Origin: Pelagicoccus sp. SDUM812002
GTDB lineage: Bacteria > Verrucomicrobiota > Verrucomicrobiia > Opitutales > Opitutaceae
Assembly: GCF_031127835.1 (NCBI RefSeq)
Contig: NZ_JARXHX010000014.1
Coordinates: 57,997 to 121,996 of the forward strand
DNA: 64,000 nucleotides
Reading direction: 5' to 3'
Below, piece after piece: positions 1-8,775 of this stretch (position 1 is its first letter; each line of letters starts with the position of its first letter). The translations under genes were made by a program, and so were the position numbers. The notes beneath the pieces are model-generated. The model was not told the origin of the DNA. It did not search any database and saw nothing but the letters and a program-made list of their open reading frames with translations.

Positions 1-1
1 A

Positions 2-454
2 ATAGAGGCGATTCCTTGGATCGAGGAAAAACGGTTAGATCCTGCTTCAATCGTGGCAGAAGAGGAAGTTGTTGCGGAGCCGGAGCATGTGCCGCTGTTT
101 ATTGGTCCTGCCGTCGTGGAGGAGCCAGAGGAGGAAGTCGTAGCTGAACCTGTAGCGCCGAGAACGGTATTTGGCGGAATCGATAGCTATCCTGAAGAAG
201 CGGTGAAAGCCGCAATCGCTGAAGTGTATTCAAAGCTCGGTGACATGGAGGCAGGTGCTGCGGAAGGTGACTGGTTTATGGTCAAGGAAGATGCCCACTA
301 CCTTGCCAATACTGCGATGGCGTTGGGAATCGACCAACTGTATCTTGATTCCAAGGACGTCGAGAATGCCGCCCTTGTGGAAGATGGGGAGAAAGTGAAG
401 AAGGGGTTGGTCGAGCTGAAGTTGAACTTCGAGGCCTGGGAGAGCGAAGAGTAG
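2..454 (+). CDS. Hpt-like domain protein, 5' truncated by window edge
   Basis: The frame is open from the first bases, so the N-terminus lies outside the window; a GTG at 53 is probably just an internal valine. The visible part starts with an acidic Glu/Val/Pro-rich linker in which the octapeptide EEEVVAEP occurs twice. A helical C-terminal domain of about 95 residues follows. Its segment DAHYLANTAMALGI fits the HxLKGxAxxLG motif of histidine phosphotransfer domains: the candidate phospho-accepting His is present, but the usual Lys-Gly is Ala-Asn. The family role would be passing phosphate between a hybrid kinase and a response regulator. That role is inferred from the domain only, because the rest of the protein is not visible. 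It ends convergently to mog, with a hairpin in between. Confidence 0.6.
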   Translation: MEAIPWIEEKRLDPASIVAEEEVVAEPEHVPLFIGPAVVEEPEEEVVAEPVAPRTVFGGIDSYPEEAVKAAIAEVYSKLGDMEAGAAEGDWFMVKEDAHYLANTAMALGIDQLYLDSKDVENAALVEDGEKVKKGLVELKLNFEAWESEE

Positions 455-477
455 AGAGAGCTTGGCTCAGGATGCAC

Positions 478-501
478 GGACGGGTTGGAAACCGTCCCTC
501 C
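478..501. repeat. REP-like hairpin, copy A
   Basis: Inverted repeat GGACGG / CCGTCC around a TTGGAA-containing loop, followed by CTCC, in the gap between two convergent genes. It aligns base for base with the hairpin at 6100-6123 and differs at four positions. One pair of those differences keeps a stem pair (G-C here, A-T there). It may also help terminate transcription, although no T-run follows. Confidence 0.6.
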
Positions 502-502
502 G

Positions 503-1042
503 TTAGGCACCCTTCGGACGGAAGGCTTTCATGTTGGCTCCGTTGGTTTCGAAGCGAGCGCCGCCGATGAGGTCAATGCAATAGGGGATAGCAGGGAAGA
601 CCGCTTCCAGGTTTTCTCGGATGGCTTTGGGCTTTCCGGGAAGGTTGACAATGAGACATGACCCGCGAGTGCCGGCTGTTTGGCGAGAGAGAATTGCGGT
701 GGGTACGTACTTGAGCGACGCGGAGCGCATGAGCTCGCCGAAGCCGGGCAACATGCGGTCGCAGACGGCTTCGGTGGCTTCGGGGGTGATGTCGCGGGGA
801 GCGGGGCCGGTACCTCCGGTAGTGACGATGAGACTACAGCCTTCCTCGTCGGAAAACTTCTTTAGGGTGGCCTGTATCTGGTCTTGCTCGTCGGGCACGA
901 CGGCGTAGGAGACCTCGAACTCGGTCGTGAGCCATTCCTTGAGGAGCTCCAGACAGGCTTTGCCAGGAATGTCTTCGTAGATGCCTTTGGAGGCACGGTC
1001 GGAGATATTGATGACGCCGATACGTGGAGAGGGTTGTGTCAT
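503..1042 (-). CDS. mog: Molybdopterin adenylyltransferase, MogA/MoaB family
   Basis: Predicted cytoplasmic enzyme that adenylylates molybdopterin with ATP before molybdenum insertion. The 179 residues fit the MogA/MoaB fold. The N-terminus reads GVINISDRASKGIYEDI, the nucleotide/pterin loop is TTGGTGPAPRDITPEAT, and LPGKPKA lies near the C-terminus; all three are family signatures. It follows the RND pump gene by 46 bp on the same strand, so it may be the last gene of that transcript, although no functional link to efflux is evident. A user of molybdenum cofactor, the IorAB-like hydroxylase, is encoded at 59744-62406. MoaB and MogA are hard to separate by sequence alone, so the exact subfamily is less certain than the family. 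Confidence 0.85.
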   Translation of the reverse strand: MTQPSPRIGVINISDRASKGIYEDIPGKACLELLKEWLTTEFEVSYAVVPDEQDQIQATLKKFSDEEGCSLIVTTGGTGPAPRDITPEATEAVCDRMLPGFGELMRSASLKYVPTAILSRQTAGTRGSCLIVNLPGKPKAIRENLEAVFPAIPYCIDLIGGARFETNGANMKAFRPKGA

Positions 1043-1088
1043 TGCTCTTGGTTTGCTCGTAGAATGCGCAGAAAGGTTTGGATGAGGT

Positions 1089-4000
1089 TTAATCTCGTTT
1101 TAGTCGGAAGCGTCTCTTGATGTTGTCTTCGCAGGCGAGTAGTGACGGTGTCAATACGAGCGTGAGAATGGTCGCGAAGGCGAGACCGAAGGCGACGGAG
1201 GTGGCGAGTTGACTCCACCATTGGGTAGAGGGAGCGCCGATGGCGACGTGTGGTGTGAAGAAGTCGAGGTTGATGCCAAAGACCATGGGTATGAGTCCAA
1301 GGATTGTGGTCACTGTCGTTAGCAAAACGGGGCGAAGACGTTGAGCTGCGGTGAGCAGCGCGGCGTCATAGGAGTCCATGTTTTTGCGATGCGTGTTGAA
1401 GGTATCGATGAGGACGATATTGTTGTTAACGACGATGCCGGCGAGGGCGATGACGCCGATACCGTTCATGACGATGCCGAAAGCTTGGTCCATAACAAGC
1501 AGTCCGATGAATACGCCGAAGGTGGAGAAGAGCACCGCGGTGAGGATGAGCATGGACTGGTAGATGCTGTTGAATTGGGTGATGAGGATGATGGCGATGG
1601 CAAAGACTGCTACGAGGAAGGCCTTGCCGAGGAAGGCTTCGGCTTCCTTTTGCTCTTCGTCTTCCCCTCGGTAATCGATTTTCACTCGTGTGAAATCGAT
1701 TCCGGAAGTGGGCAACCAATCGCGGAGTTGCTCGAAGATGGCTGCGGGTTGCACGCCTTCTTCAACCTCGGCCGCTACGGTGTAGACGCGGCGTTGCTCG
1801 ACGCGATTGATGGATTGAACACGGGGAGCGGGGCGCTGCGTTATAAAATTGGATACGGGTGCGAGTCCGGCTTCGGTGACTATTTTGAGGTTGGCGACCT
1901 GATCGAGGTTTCGTTCGTCGAAGGGATAACGAGCTCGGATTTCGACTTCGTCATCAGCGTCGAAGGGGCGGTATTCGCCAATTTCGACCCCGTTGGTGAG
2001 CATTTGTATTTCGTTTCCTATTACAGTGATGTCTGCCCCGTAGCGAGCGGCTTCGGTGCGGTCGACTTCGATTTCCCACTCGAATCCTTCCACGCCTCGG
2101 GTGTCGGCTATATCGATAAGACCTTCGGTGGCTTCGAACTTTTCGACGATTATCTGGGTGGCCTTATTGAGAGCGTCCGGAAAGGCGGAGCTGATTTGCA
2201 GCTGGACGGGTTTGCCGACAGCGGGACCAGCGTCGGGCTTGGCGAATTCGATATGAATGCCGGCGAGGTCGGCGGTGCGTTCCCGAATGGTGTCGAAAAT
2301 CTGGTTGGCGGTGGGGCGGCTTTCCCAGTGGGTGAATTCGAACTGGATGACCCCGACGGTGTCCTCAGGCACGTTTTGGGCGCGGAGTTCGGGATCGGCT
2401 CGGGAGTAGAGGAACTTGATGCCGTCGATATTGTGGATACGGCTTTCGACTTGGCGTACGAGTAGGTCCGCTTCGTCTACGGAAAGGTTTCCGCGGGCGC
2501 GGATGTTCATGCTGGCGAATTCTGGCTCGACGTCGGGAAAGAACTCGATGCCGTGGCCAAATTTGGCGTAGGTCGCGATAACGCCGACGAAGAGCACGAT
2601 GAGGGCGACCAATTGCAGAACAGGGTGGCGAATGACTTTGTTCAGGAAGCGCGCGTAACTTCCGGTGAAGCCTTTTATTTTGGTGACGTCTGCGTGCTTG
2701 GCGCCGTCGAGAGCATCTAGGGCATCGTTGTCCGAATTGTTGGCCTTGCCAAAGATCGCACCGAGCGCGGGCACAAATATGAGGGCCATAGCCAAGGAAG
2801 CGGTTAGGGTGGCGATCAAGGTGATTGGCAGGTATTTCATGAATTCGCCAACCATGCCGGGCCAGAAGAGGAGGGGGGCGAAGGCGGCCAAGGTGGTTAA
2901 GGTGGAGGCGATAATGGGGAGTGCCATCCGCTTGGAGGCTTCCGCGTAAGCAGCGCCTTTGGGCATGCCTTCGGCCATTTTCCGGTCGGCGAATTCGGTG
3001 ACGACGATGGCTCCGTCGACGAGCATGCCCACTGCCATGATAAGTGAGAAGAGGACCACGATGTTAACTGTGAATCCTATGGCATAGAGGAAGAGTACGC
3101 CCGCGAGAAAGGAACCGGGGATGGCAATACCTACTAGTAGGGCCGAGCGAACGCCGAGAGCGATGATGACCACCACCATGACGAGTACGATCGCTGAGAT
3201 GACGTTGTTTTGCAGGTCGAGCAGCATATCGCGGATGCCAGTCGATTTGTCCTGCGAGTAGGTGACGGAGAGATTGTCGGGCCAAAGCGGCCGCGTGCTT
3301 TCGACGAGTTCCTTCACGGCGGCGATGGTATCGAGCACGTTTTCGCCGGAGCGCTTGGAGACTTCAATGCCGATGGCTGGTTCGCCATTGAGGCGGGCGT
3401 AAGCAGAGCGGTCCTTAAAAGTGCGTCGCACGGTGGCGACGTCGGCGAGACGCAGGACTTTGTCGCCGTCGCGCTTGACCGGGATGTCCATGACCTCTTG
3501 GGCGGACTTGAAGAGACCGGGGACTTTGACGGCAAAGCGGCCGTCGCCTTTGTCCATGTTGCCTGCGGCTACGATCTTGTTGTTGCGGGAGATGAAGGTG
3601 ATTATCTCGCCCTGGGAGAGGTTGTAGGAGCGCAGCACGGTCGGGTCGATAATGACCTCTACCACTTCCTCGCGGTCACCGATGACGCGGGCTTCGAGGA
3701 CTTGGCTGATGCCTTCGATCTCGTCGCCGAGGTCCTTGGCAATCTTGGTCAGGGCGCGTTCTGGGACTTCGCCGGAAAGCGTGATGACGATGACGGGGAA
3801 TTGCGAGAGGTTGATCTCATGCACGGTCGGCTCCTCGGCGGCCTGGGGAAGCTCGGCTCCGGCGAGGTCGACTTTTTCGCGAACATCGGCGAGGGCGGCG
3901 TCGGGATCGAATCCGGCGTTGAACTCGAGGGTGACGGAGGCGGAGTTTTGCGAGGCGTTGGAAGTCATCTCCTTCACGCCTTCCACGCTGGAGAGTTCCT

Positions 4001-4199
4001 GCTCCATGGGGCGCACGAGAAGGCGCTCGGCGTCCTCGGGCGAGATGCCTTCCATGTACATAGAGACGTAGATGGTCGGGATGGTGATGTCCGGATCCGA
4101 TTCCTTAGGAATCTGGATGTAGGCGAACATGCCTGCGGCGAGGATGAAGAAAAGCGCGAGGTTGACCGTGCGCTTACGGCTGAGAATGAGTTCGATCAC
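1089..4199 (-). CDS. RND efflux pump, inner-membrane permease (AcrB/HAE family)
   Basis: Proton-driven inner-membrane pump subunit of a tripartite RND system. The 1036 residues match AcrB-type proteins. One membrane segment lies near residues 9-28, then a porter domain, a block of five segments (about 330-480), a second porter domain and a final block (about 850-1010). The N-terminus has the usual PxESDPDI-type motif (KESDPDITIPTIYV). The TM4 proton-relay motif reads GMLVDGAIVVTE, keeping one of the two adjacent Asp residues found in AcrB. It starts with GTG, 100 bp after the adaptor gene; that gap holds a REP-like hairpin. No TolC-type channel gene is adjacent. Substrate unknown. Confidence 0.92.
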   Translation of the reverse strand: MIELILSRKRTVNLALFFILAAGMFAYIQIPKESDPDITIPTIYVSMYMEGISPEDAERLLVRPMEQELSSVEGVKEMTSNASQNSASVTLEFNAGFDPDAALADVREKVDLAGAELPQAAEEPTVHEINLSQFPVIVITLSGEVPERALTKIAKDLGDEIEGISQVLEARVIGDREEVVEVIIDPTVLRSYNLSQGEIITFISRNNKIVAAGNMDKGDGRFAVKVPGLFKSAQEVMDIPVKRDGDKVLRLADVATVRRTFKDRSAYARLNGEPAIGIEVSKRSGENVLDTIAAVKELVESTRPLWPDNLSVTYSQDKSTGIRDMLLDLQNNVISAIVLVMVVVIIALGVRSALLVGIAIPGSFLAGVLFLYAIGFTVNIVVLFSLIMAVGMLVDGAIVVTEFADRKMAEGMPKGAAYAEASKRMALPIIASTLTTLAAFAPLLFWPGMVGEFMKYLPITLIATLTASLAMALIFVPALGAIFGKANNSDNDALDALDGAKHADVTKIKGFTGSYARFLNKVIRHPVLQLVALIVLFVGVIATYAKFGHGIEFFPDVEPEFASMNIRARGNLSVDEADLLVRQVESRIHNIDGIKFLYSRADPELRAQNVPEDTVGVIQFEFTHWESRPTANQIFDTIRERTADLAGIHIEFAKPDAGPAVGKPVQLQISSAFPDALNKATQIIVEKFEATEGLIDIADTRGVEGFEWEIEVDRTEAARYGADITVIGNEIQMLTNGVEIGEYRPFDADDEVEIRARYPFDERNLDQVANLKIVTEAGLAPVSNFITQRPAPRVQSINRVEQRRVYTVAAEVEEGVQPAAIFEQLRDWLPTSGIDFTRVKIDYRGEDEEQKEAEAFLGKAFLVAVFAIAIILITQFNSIYQSMLILTAVLFSTFGVFIGLLVMDQAFGIVMNGIGVIALAGIVVNNNIVLIDTFNTHRKNMDSYDAALLTAAQRLRPVLLTTVTTILGLIPMVFGINLDFFTPHVAIGAPSTQWWSQLATSVAFGLAFATILTLVLTPSLLACEDNIKRRFRLKRD

Positions 4200-4265
4200 T
4201 TTTTGTAGGTGATTGGGTGCTGGATCCTAGATGCTAGGGAGTTGGAGGGAGAGGGTGTTGGGGAA

Positions 4266-4289
4266 TCGCGGTACATGGCCGCTTCCTAC
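4266..4289. repeat. REP-like hairpin in adaptor-pump spacer
   Basis: Short inverted repeat with arms GCGG (4268-4271) and CCGC (4279-4282), flanked by TTCCTACC on the right. On the minus strand this gives a GGTAGGAA-led hairpin resembling the other short intergenic palindromes in this window. It lies between two co-oriented genes and could modulate relative expression of adaptor and pump. Confidence 0.4.
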
Positions 4290-4299
4290 CGAGCCAGGA

Positions 4300-5385
4300 T
4301 TACTGGATGCTGCTTTCTTCGACGGCGTTGACGGTGGCGCCGGGGACGACAAAACCTTGGCCCACAGTGATGAGCTTTACTTTCTCGGGAAGGCCGCTGA
4401 CCCAGACCCCGTCGTCGGCAGTACCGATGATCTTGGTCTTGTGGAAGCTTACCTCGTTTTCGTCGTCGATGGTTTTAAGTCCGAGCTCGCCGTCGGTGTC
4501 GGCACTTAGGAATAGGATCGCTGGAGTGACCTTGTGGGCCATCTGGGTGGCTGTAGTGGCTACGATGTCGGCGGTCATGCCCGCTTCGAAGGATAGATTC
4601 GGGTTTTCAAATTCGAGCTCGACAGTGTAGGTGCGAACCGCGGAGTTTGCCGATTTGGAGAGGTATCGTATGTGTCCTTCCACCGTTTTGTCTCCGATCT
4701 TGGCGACAGCCGGGGAGTCGGCATTTATCTTTTGGATCTCCTGCTCGGTGGCCTCGGCGGTAACGATCATAGGATTGAGAGCGAGGAAATGGGCCATGGG
4801 GTCGCCGATCGCGACGAACTCGCCTTCCTCGACGAGACGATCATTGAAAACCCCGTCGTAGGGCGCGGAAACGACGGTGTGTTCGAGGGCGATTCGCGTG
4901 GCCGCCAAGGTGCTTTGAGCGTTTGCGAGCGCGGCGGCGGTCTCGGCGAGCCGGGTTTCTGATTGGTAGCCGCTTGAGCGGAGTTTTTGGGCTGCGTCGT
5001 ATTCGAGCTGCCGCTGTTGGAGGACGGCTTCTGCGGCCTCGATTTGCTCGGGCAGGTTTTGCGGATCGATTTTGATGAGCGGATCTCCCGCTTTGACGGC
5101 GCTTCCTCGCTGTGCGACGATCTCGAGGATTTGCCCGCCGATTTCGGCTTTCAAGACGCTTTCTCGCGAGGCGAGCGTCTTGCCGCGAAGGGTTACCTTG
5201 GCGGCAAACTCCTGGGCGATCGAGTCGCGCACGCGCACGCTGGGAAGCGGCTTCTCGGTGGCTTCCACGGCTTGAACGGCCTCTGCTTTTTGGGCGGCTT
5301 CGTCGTTGGCGCCGATTGATCCGAACACCATCCAGGCGGTCAGAATAACTACGATAAGAGTAGCGATGGTAAGGTTGGTTTTCAT
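4300..5385 (-). CDS. RND efflux periplasmic adaptor (membrane fusion protein)
   Basis: Adaptor that would link the RND pump to an outer-membrane channel. The 361 residues start with a single hydrophobic anchor (about 5-23) and no lipobox Cys. Next comes a biotinyl/lipoyl-like half (SVLKAEIGGQILEIVAQRGSA), an alpha-helical hairpin rich in Ala/Gln/Glu, the second lipoyl half (SAPYDGVFNDRLVEEGEFV), and beta-barrel and membrane-proximal domains. The order is typical of the AcrA/MexA/HlyD_D23 group. It is the first gene of the adaptor-pump pair. No regulator gene sits immediately upstream. Confidence 0.9.
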   Translation of the reverse strand: MKTNLTIATLIVVILTAWMVFGSIGANDEAAQKAEAVQAVEATEKPLPSVRVRDSIAQEFAAKVTLRGKTLASRESVLKAEIGGQILEIVAQRGSAVKAGDPLIKIDPQNLPEQIEAAEAVLQQRQLEYDAAQKLRSSGYQSETRLAETAAALANAQSTLAATRIALEHTVVSAPYDGVFNDRLVEEGEFVAIGDPMAHFLALNPMIVTAEATEQEIQKINADSPAVAKIGDKTVEGHIRYLSKSANSAVRTYTVELEFENPNLSFEAGMTADIVATTATQMAHKVTPAILFLSADTDGELGLKTIDDENEVSFHKTKIIGTADDGVWVSGLPEKVKLITVGQGFVVPGATVNAVEESSIQ

Positions 5386-5527
5386 CCTGTTTTTTAGGTC
5401 AAAGCGTGTTCAGAGGCATAGGGTTTGCCAGCCTAGGCCCCATTATACGCTCTTATATTTCGAATGGTTACGGAAAATGACTGCAGCTTGCACCGCTACA
5501 ACTTTCTTTTTGAGAGATTGACAGTAC

Positions 5528-5547
5528 AACCCCGTGCAAGTGGGGTT
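5528..5547. repeat. Hairpin upstream of Minf_1886-family gene
   Basis: Inverted repeat AACCCC / GGGGTT with an 8-base spacer, about 45 bp before the next plus-strand start. A TTGACA lies just upstream (5518-5523), but I find no matching -10 at the right distance, so I do not call a promoter. Confidence 0.35.
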
Positions 5548-5583
5548 CTCTTTGCAAAAGTTGCCTCTAATTAAGGGAGCGCT

Positions 5584-5595
5584 ATGTCACAGTAA
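5584..5595 (+). other. Three-codon mini-ORF overlapping the next start
   Basis: ATG-TCA-CAG-TAA, placed 4 bases after a strong Shine-Dalgarno-like AAGGGAG (5573-5579). Its stop overlaps the ATG of the following gene as TAATG. The ribosome site is closer to this ATG than to the gene start, where the gap is 15 bases. A translation-coupled leader is therefore possible, though chance is not excluded. Confidence 0.3.
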
Positions 5596-6038
5596 TGAAA
5601 GAGCACGATTTTACGGAAGTTGTTAGCCTCATCGTCAAAGAGGATCCGCGTTACGCGAAAAACGGGTACCTCTTTCTGCAGAAGGCCCTGAACTTCACCA
5701 TCGACCGGGAGCGCAAGCGTCAAGGCAAGGTAGTGACGAAGGCAGCTAAACGGCACGTTTCGGGTCAGGAGTTGCTGGAAGGGATACGGGAGTACGCGCT
5801 CGATCAATACGGACCGATGACGTATTATATTCTGACCTCTTGGGGGATTGCGAAATGCGAGGACTTCGGCGAAATGGTATTCAACCTGATCGAGTACGGA
5901 GTTTTCAGCAAAAACGATAACGACGCTCGCGAAGACTTCGCTGCGACCTACACGTTCAAGGAAGCCTTCGAGGATCCGTTCAAGCCGAAGAAACGCTTTC
6001 TTAAGCGCCCCAGCTATCGGGCAATCGAGTCGTTGTAG
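5595..6038 (+). CDS. Minf_1886 family protein
   Basis: A 147-residue soluble protein resembling the Minf_1886 family, a group I know from Verrucomicrobia and Planctomycetes and which has no established function. Visible hallmarks are YAKNGYLFLQKALNFT near the N-terminus, HVSGQELLEGIREYALDQYG in the middle and a GIAKCEDFGEMVFNLIE segment. No catalytic motif, signal peptide or membrane segment is seen. The ATG at 5595 overlaps the stop of a three-codon mini-ORF. It is followed by two short hairpins and then the M16 peptidase gene on the same strand. The family assignment is from memory of its pattern. Confidence 0.7.
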   Translation: MKEHDFTEVVSLIVKEDPRYAKNGYLFLQKALNFTIDRERKRQGKVVTKAAKRHVSGQELLEGIREYALDQYGPMTYYILTSWGIAKCEDFGEMVFNLIEYGVFSKNDNDAREDFAATYTFKEAFEDPFKPKKRFLKRPSYRAIESL

Positions 6039-6061
6039 GTGGCATCGTGTGCTATTTGCTC

Positions 6062-6075
6062 GCGACTGAGGTCGC
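6062..6075. repeat. REP-like hairpin, copy B
   Basis: Perfect 5-bp inverted repeat GCGAC / GTCGC with a TGAG loop, flanked by CTC on the left and TCC on the right. It lies in the spacer after the Minf_1886 gene, 25 bp before copy C. Paired short palindromes of this kind are typical of REP elements. Confidence 0.5.
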
Positions 6076-6099
6076 TCCAACTTTTTGAATTCGTATTGA

Positions 6100-6123
6100 G
6101 GACGACTTGGAAGTCGTCCCTCC
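6100..6123. repeat. REP-like hairpin, copy C
   Basis: Perfect 7-bp stem GGACGAC / GTCGTCC with loop TTGGAA, followed by CTCC. It matches copy A (478-501) in 20 of 24 positions; two of the four differences preserve a stem base pair. It lies directly upstream of the M16 peptidase start. Confidence 0.65.
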
Positions 6124-6138
6124 ACACTTCTTATCGAT

Positions 6139-8712
6139 ATGATTGATTTTCCTAACAACCGCTCGCTGGATGCGAGCCAGGCTCTGATCGCTCCTCTCAT
6201 GAAGGAACCTGTTGACCGTTACGTTTTGGACAACGGGCTAACGGTTCTGTTGAAGCCAGATCGTTCTTCGCCTGTTTGTTCGGTGCAAGTTTGGGTCAAG
6301 ACTGGCAGCATGCACGAGGATAGCCACCTAGGGTCAGGGATCTCGCACTTCGTGGAGCACATGCTCTTCAAGGGTACGGGCAAGCGGCCGGGCAAGGAAA
6401 TTGCCCGCGTGGTTCACGAGTCGGGTGGCTACATAAACGCTTACACGACGTTTGACCGTACCGTGTACTACATCGACATGCCCGCTGAAAATGCTGAGGT
6501 GGCTCTCGATGTTCTGGGTGATTCCGTGTTCGGCTCGGTCTTCCCGGCGGAAGAGGTGGACAAAGAGCGCGAGGTTATCAATCGCGAGATCGCCATGGGC
6601 GAAGACGATCCCGACAGCAAGCTGATGCACTCGCTCTTCGAAACGGCATTCAATAAGCATACCTATCGCTATCCGATTATTGGATACAAGGACGTCTTCA
6701 ATCGAATCTCGCGCGAGGACCTCGTCGGCTACTATGAGGAAAGATACGTTCCGAACAACGCGGTTCTCGTGATTGCGGGTGACTTTGCAGCCGCCGATAT
6801 GCGTGGAGCGGTCGAGAAGCATTTCAGTGCCTATCAGCGTCGTTCGCTTGCTCCGGTTTATCTCCCGGAGGAGCCCCTGCAATTGTCGGAGCGCCGCCAA
6901 GACCTTTACGAAGACGTGCAGATTTCCAGAGTGGCGATGGGTTTCCAGGTCCCTGGGCTAACACATGCGGACACGCCGGCGCTCGACGCCTTGGCGCTTG
7001 CCTTAGGCAGCGGCGATAGCGCATTGCTCTATCAACGATTGAGAGAGGAAACGCAGCTCGTTCACCACGTCGACGTCTCGAACTGGACGCCCGGTAGTGT
7101 GGGCGTGTTCTATATTTCGATGCTGTGCGATCCCGATAAGCTTCAGCCGGCCCTCGATGAGATGCGGTCCTATATCGAATCGCTTACGGAAAGTGATTTC
7201 TCGCAAAAGATCGTCGAGAAGGTGCGTCGCCAGCTGCTGGTAAATGAAGTTAATTCCCGAAAGACTGCTTCCGGCCAAGCTTCGCGTCTTGGTACCGCAG
7301 AAGTTGTGGTAGGAGATATTGGATACGCTCGTAATTATCTGAATCAAATAACCCAAGTTACGAGCGCTGATCTCAAGCGAGCGCTGGATACGTGGATACG
7401 TTGGGACCGATTGACGACAGTGACCTTGAATCCCAAGGACGAGCTCGAGAAGGGGACTGTTGTGGAGGACCAAGAAAAAGCGACTCTCGACTTTCAGGAG
7501 ACGATTCTCCCAAATGGCTGCAAGATCCTGCTGCGTGAAAATAGGCGTCTGCCTAACCTGCATTTCCGGGTAGCGCTGCAGGCTGGTTCCTTGTTCGAGC
7601 CGGAGGGCAAGCACGGCCTTACCGCTTTGCTCTCCACCATGATGACTAAGGATACCGCCAAGCGCAGTGCCTTGGAAGTGGCCGAAGACATCGAAGGTGC
7701 CGGTGGAAGTTTCTATGAGTTCTCTGGCAACAACAGCTTAGGATTCGCTTTGGAAGTATTGCCGTCGGACACGGATATGGCGATCGATTTGCTGGAAGAG
7801 GCCCTCTTCCGGCCGTCTTTCAAGGACGAAGTTTTCGAGATCGAAAAAGAGTCGCACATAGCCGGAATAAAAGAGAACTTGGACGATATAGTGACTGCGG
7901 GTCGACGAACCTTGCGTAAGAAGTTTTTCGGTAAACATCCTTTTGGAATCAGCGGTAGTGGAGATTTGGAGACCGTAGAGTCGATAACGCTCGCAGATGT
8001 GATCGGGTTTTGGAAACAGATCGTAGTGGGCGGAAACGTGACGATCGGCGTTTCGGGACAGTTCGATTCGAAAGAGCTGAGAGCGAAGTTGGAAGCGTTG
8101 CTCAACAAGTTCGCCCCAGCTAAATTGCCGGAGCGAAAGGTTGCTTTCGACAAGCCCGTGGAACCGGGAGTGCATCGCGAGAAGATGGATCGCCAGCAGG
8201 CGATCGTTTTCCACGCATACCCAGCCCCCGGCTTGAAAGCGGAAGACTACTTCGTTTCCGAAGTCGCGGACGAGCTCTTTTCTGGGATGTCTAGCGAGCT
8301 CTTCGATCGCGTGCGCGAGAAGCTTAGCTTAGCTTATTTCGTTCGTTCGGCGCGTCTTGTCGGACTGGATACGTCAATGTTCTATTTTTATGCAGGCACC
8401 TCTCCCGAGCGCTTCGAGGAAGTGATCGTGGAACTGGATCGCGAAACACGTCGCGTGATGGACGGAGTCGACGAGGACGAGCTAGCTCGGTGCAAGAAGC
8501 GCCTCAAGGCTGCGAAGCGAATGAGCATGCAGACTAACTCAAGTTGCGCGAGCCAAGCAGTACTCAATGCGACCTATGGGTTGCCCGTAAACGAATGGCG
8601 GTTCTATGACCAAAAGATCGATGAGGTATCAGTGGAATCGCTACGCGATTTCGCTAAAAAATACTTCGTCGAAGCGAATCGCGTAGAACTGGTTATCGGT
8701 CCAATGGCCTAG
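6139..8712 (+). CDS. M16 (insulinase-type) zinc peptidase, two-domain
   Basis: Predicted zinc metallopeptidase with two tandem M16 halves in one 857-residue chain. The N-terminal half carries the inverted zinc motif HFVEH (about residues 70-74) and the downstream acidic stretch EREVINREIAMGEDDPDS that supplies the third ligand. The second half begins near residue 455 (ILPNGCKILLRENRRLP), repeats the fold and lacks HxxEH, as in PqqL-like and mitochondrial-type M16 proteins where one half is catalytic. No clear signal peptide is seen, so it is probably cytoplasmic or exported by unrecognised means. A strong hairpin terminator follows. Substrate unknown. Confidence 0.9.
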   Translation: MIDFPNNRSLDASQALIAPLMKEPVDRYVLDNGLTVLLKPDRSSPVCSVQVWVKTGSMHEDSHLGSGISHFVEHMLFKGTGKRPGKEIARVVHESGGYINAYTTFDRTVYYIDMPAENAEVALDVLGDSVFGSVFPAEEVDKEREVINREIAMGEDDPDSKLMHSLFETAFNKHTYRYPIIGYKDVFNRISREDLVGYYEERYVPNNAVLVIAGDFAAADMRGAVEKHFSAYQRRSLAPVYLPEEPLQLSERRQDLYEDVQISRVAMGFQVPGLTHADTPALDALALALGSGDSALLYQRLREETQLVHHVDVSNWTPGSVGVFYISMLCDPDKLQPALDEMRSYIESLTESDFSQKIVEKVRRQLLVNEVNSRKTASGQASRLGTAEVVVGDIGYARNYLNQITQVTSADLKRALDTWIRWDRLTTVTLNPKDELEKGTVVEDQEKATLDFQETILPNGCKILLRENRRLPNLHFRVALQAGSLFEPEGKHGLTALLSTMMTKDTAKRSALEVAEDIEGAGGSFYEFSGNNSLGFALEVLPSDTDMAIDLLEEALFRPSFKDEVFEIEKESHIAGIKENLDDIVTAGRRTLRKKFFGKHPFGISGSGDLETVESITLADVIGFWKQIVVGGNVTIGVSGQFDSKELRAKLEALLNKFAPAKLPERKVAFDKPVEPGVHREKMDRQQAIVFHAYPAPGLKAEDYFVSEVADELFSGMSSELFDRVREKLSLAYFVRSARLVGLDTSMFYFYAGTSPERFEEVIVELDRETRRVMDGVDEDELARCKKRLKAAKRMSMQTNSSCASQAVLNATYGLPVNEWRFYDQKIDEVSVESLRDFAKKYFVEANRVELVIGPMA

Positions 8713-8775
8713 CTCGGAGGATTTAGCAGTGAGCTGGGGGCCTCGAGTTAAAGCGTCGCCGTACGGTTCTTTATA

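Noticed and set aside
1341..2465. Long plus-strand open frame inside the RND pump gene (374 codons)
   Set aside because: It is the mirror of a real minus-strand gene: very acidic, Gly-rich and without any domain, as expected from antisense of a high-GC third-position gene.
5518..5546. Sigma-70 type promoter with TTGACA
   Set aside because: No acceptable -10 at 16-18 bases; the downstream bases form a GC-rich hairpin instead.
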